A stretch of 30,335 nucleotides of DNA. It comes from CAXXOK01 sp036759125. GTDB lineage: Bacteria > Bacillota > Clostridia > Christensenellales > Aristaeellaceae. Where the stretch lies: the NCBI GenBank assembly GCA_036759125.1, contig DAIOVG010000011.1:1-30335 (forward strand), in the 5' to 3' direction. The notes beneath the pieces were generated by a model that worked only from the letters and a program-made list of their open reading frames with translations, was not told where the DNA came from and made no database searches. Positions 22,957-29,239 of the stretch are shown here, in pieces (positions within the stretch are counted from its first letter, which is position 1; the number at the start of each line of letters is the position of its first letter). Position numbers and translations under genes: made by a program.

Positions 22957-24567
22957 TTACGGCATCATTTCCTTGACTTCTTCCTGGGCTTTTTCTTTCT
23001 TTTCGCCGATGGAGAGAATCAGGTTCAAAAGGATGCCCGTGATGGCGGCGCCGGCGATGCAGGGAACCTGCAGGCCGAAGAAGTTGATGTTGCCGCCAAA
23101 GGCGTACTGGCCGCCCAGCGCGATGATCATGATGCACGCGATCACAGCGAGGTTCTTGGAGGAGAACATGTCAGCCTTCTTGTCGATCATGATGGCGATA
23201 CCCTGGGCGGCGATGGCGCCGAACAGGTAAATTTCCAGACCGCCGATAACCGCTGTTGGGATGGCGTAAATCGCCTGCACCAGCGGCGTGAAGAACGAGA
23301 CGACCATTGCGATGACCGCCGCGGCGACCATAACCGCCGAGGAGAACACCTTGGTGATGGCCATGGTGGAGATGTTCTCGCCGTAGTTGGTGCCTGCCGG
23401 GCCGCCGACCACGCCGGAGACCATATCGCAGATACCGTCGCCGATGAGGTTGAGGTGCAGGAGCTCGTCAATCTTATACCGTGCCTTGCCCTTTTGCTTG
23501 GCAACGTTGTTGACATAGATGTCCAGCTGGTAGATATGCGCGGTGGATTCGGGGATGGTTGCGATGGCGATGGGCATGATGGCGAAAATCGCCGCCCAGC
23601 TGGCTTTGGGAAGGGTAAACGCGGGCACCGCCAGGATGCCGCCCGCCTGCCACAGGGAGCCGTCCAGCGCTTCCTTGGGGATGGCGCGGAACATGTTCAT
23701 GTCCGCTCCGCCAAAGAGATACAATAGTCCCGCTACGGCGCAGCCTACCGCTGCACCTAACAACAGGGGAAGTTGGGACAGAAAACCTTTTAAATAACGA
23801 GAGAAGAGGATGGTTGAAAGAAGTGTTGATATAGATACCACCCATACCCAGCTTGAACTCATAATCGTAGGCGCGGGTGCTGTGGCTTCATATGCAGCGA
23901 CTGCGCCAACTCCGATGGTTGCCAGCGCATCTTTTATGGTTTGCGAGATGATGTTCAAATCGCCAAAGCCACTTAATGAATTGATGAAAGATTTTCCAGA
24001 CTCTGCAATAGCGTTGACGGGAAGGGCTTTTGGTGCTGCATCTCCCAGCGCTACGCCTGCCAGCGTTAAGCCGATCACCAGTGCGATGGAGCCGGTAATC
24101 GTCGGCGGCAGAATTTTCTCCACCACGTTTTTACCGGAGACGCGCACCAGAATACCGGCGACAATGCTCACCAAACCGGACATGATGATGCCGAACTGCG
24201 CAAACGCAATGGCTTCGGCGGGCATCACGGAGGTGGTTTTGTCAAGCCACGCGGTCAGCTGCGTGAGCGCTTCGGGGCTGAGCTTGTCGGTGATCTGCTG
24301 GCTGGTCATCAGGCTGATGACGGCCGTGAGGTACGAGAAGCTGGAGCCGTAGTACATGGGGATTTTGCCCTTTGTGATCAGCACAAAGCACAGCGTGGCC
24401 AGACCGCTGGCAAAGATCGTGGTCGATACCTGGAACCCTGTGATCAGCGCCACGGCGATGGTCGCCGGGAACATGACGATCACCTGCTGCAAAGCGTACA
24501 GCAGCAGTTTGCCAAGCGGCGGCCGCTCATCCGGCAGATACGCGTGGGTGGCGGTGTTTTTCTGCAT
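22957..24567 (-). CDS. uraA: NCS2 uracil/xanthine permease, enlarged
   Basis: 536 residues from ATG 24567 (GGGAGGAG upstream; an earlier ATG at 24588 overlaps that site). NCS2/UraA family: KIPMYYGSSFSYLTA near the N-terminus, GGPAGTNYGENISTMAITK at the substrate site, and about 14 membrane helices. TNYGEN points to uracil rather than xanthine, since xanthine carriers usually have a different sequence there. It is about 100 residues longer than E. coli UraA. The extra part is near 175-265 (loop after VALGDAAPKALPVNA), and its DNA (about 23770-24050) is less GC-rich than the rest. The C-terminus is charged (EKKEKAQEEVKEM). It proton-couples uracil uptake for pyrimidine salvage. The leader is about 155 nt long. 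Confidence 0.85.
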   Translation of the reverse strand: MQKNTATHAYLPDERPPLGKLLLYALQQVIVMFPATIAVALITGFQVSTTIFASGLATLCFVLITKGKIPMYYGSSFSYLTAVISLMTSQQITDKLSPEALTQLTAWLDKTTSVMPAEAIAFAQFGIIMSGLVSIVAGILVRVSGKNVVEKILPPTITGSIALVIGLTLAGVALGDAAPKALPVNAIAESGKSFINSLSGFGDLNIISQTIKDALATIGVGAVAAYEATAPAPTIMSSSWVWVVSISTLLSTILFSRYLKGFLSQLPLLLGAAVGCAVAGLLYLFGGADMNMFRAIPKEALDGSLWQAGGILAVPAFTLPKASWAAIFAIMPIAIATIPESTAHIYQLDIYVNNVAKQKGKARYKIDELLHLNLIGDGICDMVSGVVGGPAGTNYGENISTMAITKVFSSAVMVAAAVIAMVVSFFTPLVQAIYAIPTAVIGGLEIYLFGAIAAQGIAIMIDKKADMFSSKNLAVIACIMIIALGGQYAFGGNINFFGLQVPCIAGAAITGILLNLILSIGEKKEKAQEEVKEMMP

Positions 24568-24753
24568 GAAGATACTCCTCCCGTTCATGAATTAGAATGA
24601 ATGGCTTGTATCAAAGCGCGCCGGAATTGTACAGCGCGTTTGTACCAGGGGGAAGGGGCCTACCCGTACAACATGTGCTATACCAGCATTGGAATCATCC
24701 ATATCTTGAGGTTTCCTGTATGAGAGTTTAACATTTGTAAAATGCGCTGTCAA
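24568..24753 (-). promoter_or_regulatory. Promoter and structured leader of the uracil permease
   Basis: Minus-strand TTGACA (24753-24748), 17 bp, TAAACT (24730-24725). The -35 overlaps the stop codon of the GNAT gene. The roughly 150-nt leader has stems TTGTAC...GTACAA and GCGC...GCGC. No known riboswitch or PyrR-binding loop was recognised. Confidence 0.5.
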
Positions 24754-25145
24754 GGCGTAATCCCGCCGACCGCAAACACGGTGCCGACGGATGGATAGCC
24801 GAGTTTTTCATAATACGGGTCAACGTCGCTGAGCACATACACGGCTTGGCCGGGGTAGTCCTTCACGAATTGCTCCATCAAAAGCCTGCCATACTGCCTG
24901 CCCCGGTGCTCTTTGCGAACCAGCAAATCGTGGATGTAAACGCCGAATCCGTGGTCCTCATGCCCTCGCGCATAGCCGCATAATGCCTCACCGTCATACA
25001 GCAGATAGGTGAGGCTCCCGCGAAGCGCGTCCTGATAGCGCTTGTACCCCTGCGGGCCGTGGTAATCGCTCCAGCTGTCGCCTTCCTCCCTGAGCATCAA
25101 AAACAGCGCGGGTTCGTCCGCAATGGAATAGGGCTGAATGTGCAT
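24750..25145 (-). CDS. GNAT-family N-acetyltransferase
   Basis: 131 residues. The acetyl-CoA motif A is DLLVRKEHRGRQYGRLLMEQ, preceded by the core strand YLLYDGEALCGYARG and followed by the motif-B region YVLSDVDPYYEKLGYP. The substrate cannot be told; small GNATs act on amines, peptides or ribosomal proteins. ATG 25145 has AAGGAG. It is divergent from the barnase gene. A perfect 14-bp palindrome lies between them. Confidence 0.88.
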   Translation of the reverse strand: MHIQPYSIADEPALFLMLREEGDSWSDYHGPQGYKRYQDALRGSLTYLLYDGEALCGYARGHEDHGFGVYIHDLLVRKEHRGRQYGRLLMEQFVKDYPGQAVYVLSDVDPYYEKLGYPSVGTVFAVGGITP

Positions 25146-25166
25146 GTGATCGCTCCTTTTCTTGAC

Positions 25167-25180
25167 CCATCGATCGATGG
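25167..25180. promoter_or_regulatory. 14-bp perfect palindrome in the GNAT/barnase divergent region
   Basis: CCATCGATCGATGG, self-complementary, 21 bp upstream of the GNAT start and about 140 bp from the barnase start. Possible operator. Confidence 0.3.
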
Positions 25181-25286
25181 AGATTGGATTCGCTTTTCGT
25201 ATTTTACCATGAATCTACCGATATTCGCGCCCATGCGCGGTTTGGCAGAAAAATCATCCGGCTTGATCCAGCCACGGGCAATTTCT

Positions 25287-25294
25287 GGTATAGT
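25287..25294 (+). promoter_or_regulatory. Extended -10 promoter of the barnase gene
   Basis: TGG followed by TATAGT (25289-25294), 25 bp before the ATG; the nearest -35 candidate (TTGATC) is 20 bp away, so the TGn extension would matter. Confidence 0.4.
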
Positions 25295-25319
25295 ATTCAG
25301 GAACAGGGAGGGATAACGA

Positions 25320-25790
25320 ATGAAACGGATGATCGGGCTGCTACTGGCTGCATTGCTGATCATGGCTGTGCTTTCTGGCTGCGCCCCGCAGGCGGCGAAT
25401 GCGCCGGACGCAGCGGATGCTGCCCAAACCCAAACGCTTGCAATGGATGGCAGCTATACGACGAAGGACGACGTTGCCCTGTACCTGCATTTGTACGGCG
25501 AGCTGCCCCGCAACTTCATCACCAAGGCGCAGGCGCGGGCGCTGGGCTGGGATGGCGGAGGGCTTGAAAACATCGCCCCCGGCAAGTGCATCGGCGGCGA
25601 CCGTTTTGGCAATTTTGAAGGCCTGCTCCCGGAAGTGCCGGGCAGGAGCTATTTCGAGTGCGACATCAATACGCTGGGCGCGGACAGCCGCGGCCCGGAG
25701 CGCATCGTATATTCCAGCGACGGCCTGATCTATTACACCGCCGACCACTACGAAAGCTTTACCCTGTTATACGGGGACGACAGCCCCTGA
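25320..25790 (+). CDS. Lipoprotein barnase-type ribonuclease
   Basis: 156 residues. Lipoprotein signal with lipobox LSGC (C21), an Ala/Asp-rich linker to about 44, then a full barnase/microbial ribonuclease domain (45-156). It aligns along its length with Bacillus barnase: LYLHLYGELPRNFITKAQ, ALGW, APGK, GGDRFGN, and DRILYSSD-like ERIVYSSDG. The catalytic set is kept: K69 (barnase K27), E113 (E73), R124 and R128 (R83, R87), H143 (H102). It should therefore cut RNA 3' of purines, outside the membrane. Two Cys that barnase lacks (C90, C114) sit where neighbouring strands begin and end, and could form a disulfide. No barstar inhibitor gene lies next to it. GGAGGG precedes the ATG. The stop directly abuts the stop of the opposing gene. 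Confidence 0.93.
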   Translation: MKRMIGLLLAALLIMAVLSGCAPQAANAPDAADAAQTQTLAMDGSYTTKDDVALYLHLYGELPRNFITKAQARALGWDGGGLENIAPGKCIGGDRFGNFEGLLPEVPGRSYFECDINTLGADSRGPERIVYSSDGLIYYTADHYESFTLLYGDDSP

Positions 25791-26798
25791 TCATTCCGCC
25801 TTCATGCCCACGGCTTCGGTTTTGCCATCCAGCACATCCAGCGACAGCCTGACCGATTGGCCGATGGCCTGGTCGATATCGTCGGGCGTTACGCCCAGCG
25901 GCTCGCAGCCCAGGGATTTGTCGATAAACTGGTTGCGGGTTTGCAGCGCGGGGAATTTGGCAAGGTTCAGCCCGCCCTCAATGCCCTGTTGCTGGCGCTG
26001 CTTTAAGAGCCTGCGGCTGAACAGGGCGAACAGGAAGGTCGGGATGGTGATGATCTTTTTGTTGGGCTGGCCCATATACTTGTAGAAGATCTTGAGCATC
26101 TCCTTCCACGTCAGGTTATCGTACCCGATGGGGTAGCGGGTGCCGCCGGTTCCCCGCTCCAGCGCGCCGGCGATGGCCTGCCCCACCTGCCGCACGGTGA
26201 CCATTGCGGTGCCGCCGCCGGGGTAGACCGCGACCGGCTTCATTTTGCGCAGGTACTCCACCAGGAACACCCACACGGGCTTGCGGCCCGGCTGCGCGCC
26301 GAAAATGTAAGGAAGCTCCAAAATCGACACGGCAAAATGGTCGTCCGCAAACGAAAGCGCTACCGCCTCCTGGTCGCGGCGGCTTTTGATGTACGGATGC
26401 CATCTGGCAAGCTCCAGCTCCGGCCAGAGCCTGTCGAAGTACGAGAAGTACGAGCCGCAGATCACGGCGCGCCTGATCCCGGCCTGCTTTGCCAGCCGCA
26501 GGATGCGCTCCAGCGGCGTGATATTGAATTTTTTGAAAAAGTCGTAGATCGGCGGCGGGCCTTCCACCCGCTCGTCCACGCCTGCGGCAAACACTAGCCC
26601 CTCGCAGTCGTCCAGTAGTTTTATAAGCTCGTCGTCCGTCATTTCCAGATAGCTGCCGAACGAAAGCTGCATTTCCGGCGGCGTATCGCCCATCACAGGC
26701 GGCAGCGCCAGCCCGGCGACGGTATGCCCGCGCGAAATCAGCTCTCTGGCCGCCTGGCTGCCCAAAAGCCCGGTGCCGCCGATAATCAGTACGTTCAT
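25791..26798 (-). CDS. Atypical SDR, NAD-dependent epimerase/dehydratase family
   Basis: 335 residues from ATG 26798 (GGAG 9 nt upstream). The N-terminal Rossmann motif GGTGLLG (7-13) binds NAD(P). The usual catalytic YxxxK appears here only as YIKSR, so enzyme activity may be altered or absent, as in atypical SDRs. The rest has VAVYPGGGTAMVTVRQVGQA and a C-terminal helical region (SRRLLKQRQQQGIE). Similar proteins act as NAD-binding reductases or chaperones; no precise role can be assigned. It converges with the barnase gene with no gap, so no terminator can fit between them. Confidence 0.8.
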   Translation of the reverse strand: MNVLIIGGTGLLGSQAARELISRGHTVAGLALPPVMGDTPPEMQLSFGSYLEMTDDELIKLLDDCEGLVFAAGVDERVEGPPPIYDFFKKFNITPLERILRLAKQAGIRRAVICGSYFSYFDRLWPELELARWHPYIKSRRDQEAVALSFADDHFAVSILELPYIFGAQPGRKPVWVFLVEYLRKMKPVAVYPGGGTAMVTVRQVGQAIAGALERGTGGTRYPIGYDNLTWKEMLKIFYKYMGQPNKKIITIPTFLFALFSRRLLKQRQQQGIEGGLNLAKFPALQTRNQFIDKSLGCEPLGVTPDDIDQAIGQSVRLSLDVLDGKTEAVGMKAE

Positions 26799-26896
26799 GG
26801 TGTTCAACTCCTGTTCAAGCTGTTTTGCATGGCTTCATTATAACGCGGAACTCGCTTCCTGTCTTGCGGCTTTCAAAACGGCACAAAACCCGATGC

Positions 26897-26925
26897 TTGA
26901 CAGGCAGGGACGTACAGCTTACTAT
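26897..26925 (+). promoter_or_regulatory. Promoter of galE
   Basis: TTGACA (26897-26902), 17 bp, TACTAT (26920-26925), about 60 bp before the ATG. Confidence 0.7.
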
Positions 26926-26987
26926 AAAAATATTCAACGCGGGATTGCCCTGTACCGGGCATTTCCAGTGTAAACGCGGAGGCAGAT

Positions 26988-27998
26988 ATGAACATACTGT
27001 TGACGGGCGGAGCCGGATATATCGGGTCGCACACCTATGTGGAGCTGTGCGCGGCCGGGCACCATGCGGTGATCGTGGATAACTTCTACAACAGCTCTGC
27101 GGCGGTGCTCAAGCGGCTCGAAAGCATCACCGGCAGCCCTGTGCCTTTTTTTGAAGCGGACGTCTGCGACCCGCAGGCGATGGACAAAATATTCGCCGCG
27201 TATGCCTTTGACGCGGTGGTGCATTTCGCGGGCTACAAGGCCGTAGGCGAGAGCGTTGCAAAACCGCTCGCCTATTATCGCAACAACCTGGACAGCGCCC
27301 TGACGCTGTGCGAGCAGATGAAAAAGCACGGCGTGAAGCGCATTGTGTTTTCGTCCTCCGCTACCGTGTACGCGCCCGGGGACGAGCCCCCCTTTGCGGA
27401 GGATATGCCCCTTGGCTGCGTAAATCCCTATGCGTGGACGAAGTTTATGAGCGAGCGGATTTTGACCGATGCCGCGATTGCCAACCCCGATTGGTCGGTG
27501 GCGCTGCTGCGGTATTTCAACCCCATCGGCGCGCACGCGTCGGGCACCATTGGGGAGGACCCCGTGGGCATCCCCAACAACCTGATGCCCTTTATCACCC
27601 AGGTGGCCTCCGGCGTGCGCGAGCAGCTGCGCGTGTTCGGCACCGATTATCCCACCCCGGACGGCACCTGCATCCGCGATTATATCCATGTGGTCGACCT
27701 CGCCAAGGGCCATGTGGCCGCCTGCGATTACCTGATGGAGCATACTGGCACGGAGGCGATCAACCTGGGCACCGGCATCGGCTACAGCGTGCTGGATGTG
27801 ATCCGCACCTTTGAAACCGCGACCGGCATCCCCATTCCCTATGTGACCACCGACCGCCGCCCCGGCGACCTGCCTGTGAGCTTTGCCGACGCATCCAAAG
27901 CCAAACGGCTGCTGGGCTGGGTCGCCGAAAAATCGCTGGAAGACATGTGCCGGGATTCCTGGACATGGCAGAGCAAAAATCCAAGAGGATACAAATAG
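26988..27998 (+). CDS. galE: UDP-glucose 4-epimerase
   Basis: 336 residues, normal length. NAD-binding GGAGYIG (7-13), FAGYKAVGES, catalytic S124 (SSSATVY), Y148 and K152 (YAWTK), then RYFNPIGAH and the UDP-sugar binding region (LRVFGTDYPTPDGT, RDYIHVVDLA). It interconverts UDP-glucose and UDP-galactose for galactose use and surface polysaccharides. GGAGG precedes the ATG. It is alone: no galK/galT nearby, so a role in glycan precursor supply is likely. No clear terminator follows; the AT-rich island begins at its end. Confidence 0.95.
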   Translation: MNILLTGGAGYIGSHTYVELCAAGHHAVIVDNFYNSSAAVLKRLESITGSPVPFFEADVCDPQAMDKIFAAYAFDAVVHFAGYKAVGESVAKPLAYYRNNLDSALTLCEQMKKHGVKRIVFSSSATVYAPGDEPPFAEDMPLGCVNPYAWTKFMSERILTDAAIANPDWSVALLRYFNPIGAHASGTIGEDPVGIPNNLMPFITQVASGVREQLRVFGTDYPTPDGTCIRDYIHVVDLAKGHVAACDYLMEHTGTEAINLGTGIGYSVLDVIRTFETATGIPIPYVTTDRRPGDLPVSFADASKAKRLLGWVAEKSLEDMCRDSWTWQSKNPRGYK

Positions 27999-28158
27999 CG
28001 ATAAAAACCAAGGAATAGCTGGTTAAAGCCATATCGATTTTTGGTCAATAAATCATGGTTGTTTTTGATGCTTTCTAATTACTATTTAAGCACAAAAAAT
28101 TGTTTGAAAATGAATGATGAAATGACATCATTTCTCATGTGCAAAATTGTATTGAAAG

Positions 28159-28189
28159 TTGACAAATATACAATATTGTGGTATATAAT
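28159..28189 (+). promoter_or_regulatory. Promoter of the abiF-like RNA
   Basis: TTGACA (28159-28164), 17 bp, TATATAAT (28182-28189). Near consensus and stronger than most in the window. Predicted transcription start is about 28196, at the 5' edge of the structured RNA. Confidence 0.75.
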
Positions 28190-28196
28190 AATTAAC

Positions 28197-28253
28197 AGAC
28201 CCCGCCACGCCTCTTGTGTGTAAACGCAATGCGCAAACCAGGCGGGCTTTCTA
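28197..28253 (+). ncRNA. AbiF-type small structured RNA upstream of the Abi gene
   Basis: A closing stem CCCGCC (28201-28206) with GGCGGG (28241-28246) encloses a small hairpin (ACGC...GTGT) and CGC-AAT-GCG (28225-28233) with a conserved-looking AAAC on either side, and is followed by CTTTCTAT. AbiF motif RNAs are known upstream of Abi_2/AbiF genes and this one has the right place, size and GC-rich closing helix inside AT-rich DNA. The match is from memory of the general pattern, not from a covariance search. In related systems the RNA acts as antitoxin to the HEPN protein. The T-rich tail would allow partial termination before the protein gene. Confidence 0.6.
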
Positions 28254-28277
28254 TATCGACTGAAGGTGAATAAATCC

Positions 28278-29159
28278 ATGTCTATTTCATTTCCAAAAGC
28301 CGGATTGAGTATTCCAGATCAACTGCTGCATATGACGTCAAAGGGATTAACAGTTGCGAATACAACAAAAGCTTACGAAACGCTTAAACATATAAGTTTT
28401 TATCGTTTAAGAGGTTACTATATTCATTGTTATAATAGACAAACGAAACAATTTGATCATGGCATTACTTTTGAGGATATAGTTGCACTGCATGATTTTG
28501 ATAAAGAGTTGAGTGCATTGGTTCTTGATGTGACATCAAGCATTGAAATTTCACTTCGAGCATATCTTGCTAATGAGATTTGCTTTGCTTCAAATGGACA
28601 AGATGCTATGGCGTATCTTGATAGCAAACACTTCTCGTCTTCAGATTTGTTTCTAAGCAATCTTGGGAAACTAAGTGGAGACATTTATAGATCTAAGGAA
28701 ATATTTGTACAACATTTTAAAGATCATTACGATTGCCAAGTTCCAATATGGGCTGTGATGGGGATTGCATCATTTGGAGTATTATCGAAACTTTTTAAAT
28801 CACTCGATGTTCCGATAAAAAGAAAAATAACGCATGATTGTTACCAAAGAAGTACAATTAGCTGGGTGGAGAGTTGGCTACAAGCAGCTGTCATTATTAG
28901 GAATATGTGCGCGCACCAATCCAGGTTATTCAATAGGAAAACAGGAGCAAGACCAACGATTTTATCGGTAGATGATAAGGCAACGACCAAACCAGAAACA
29001 ATTTATGGCACACTTCTTGCGTTAAAATATCTAACCGAATATAGTTGCGGGTCAGCAAATTGGACACAAAAACTTAAGAACCTTATATCGAAATATTCAA
29101 GTGTCCTAGATGTTTCTCGTCTGGGATTTCCGTCGGATTGGGGAATTCATTTGGTATAA
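28278..29159 (+). CDS. AbiF/Abi_2 family HEPN abortive-infection protein
   Basis: 293 residues from ATG 28278 (GAAGG 11 nt upstream; GTG 28266 is an alternative with a four-residue extension). Abi_2 family: the N-terminal HISFYRLRGYYIHCYN, the central LDVTSSIEISLRAYLANEI, VPIWAVMGIASFG, and a C-terminal HEPN motif RNMCAH (R208, H213), the R-x4-H pair used by HEPN ribonucleases, which needs a dimer to act. These proteins stop phage infection or act as growth-inhibiting toxins. AT content is far higher than in neighbours (one 60-base sample at 28381-28440 has 25% GC), which points to transfer. The structured RNA just upstream and their shared promoter make an RNA-toxin pair likely. A terminator follows. 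Confidence 0.85.
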   Translation: MSISFPKAGLSIPDQLLHMTSKGLTVANTTKAYETLKHISFYRLRGYYIHCYNRQTKQFDHGITFEDIVALHDFDKELSALVLDVTSSIEISLRAYLANEICFASNGQDAMAYLDSKHFSSSDLFLSNLGKLSGDIYRSKEIFVQHFKDHYDCQVPIWAVMGIASFGVLSKLFKSLDVPIKRKITHDCYQRSTISWVESWLQAAVIIRNMCAHQSRLFNRKTGARPTILSVDDKATTKPETIYGTLLALKYLTEYSCGSANWTQKLKNLISKYSSVLDVSRLGFPSDWGIHLV

Positions 29160-29193
29160 AGGGATCAAAAAGTTTATTGATGAACACAAATAA

Positions 29194-29236
29194 ACACCGA
29201 TGTTCTGACAAGATTGGAATCTCGGTGTATTTTTTT
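29194..29236. terminator. Terminator after the Abi gene
   Basis: ACACCGA (29194-29200) pairs with TCGGTGT (29222-29228), loop of 21 nt, then A and seven T. The minus strand has TTATTT after the stem, so it may also serve the opposing gene. Confidence 0.75.
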
Positions 29237-29239
29237 CAT

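Noticed and set aside
24660..24720. Possible purine riboswitch: GATATGG appears in the uracil permease leader
   Set aside because: The other conserved parts (GTTTCTACC-like joining region and the closing P1 partner) are missing, so the match is probably chance.
25146..25319. A barstar gene beside the barnase gene
   Set aside because: No frame in this gap or in the flanking genes resembles barstar; both neighbours belong to other families (GNAT and SDR).
28041..28223. 60-codon plus-strand frame upstream of the Abi gene
   Set aside because: It runs across the strong promoter and the structured RNA, has no ribosome site, and its composition is that of AT-rich intergenic DNA.
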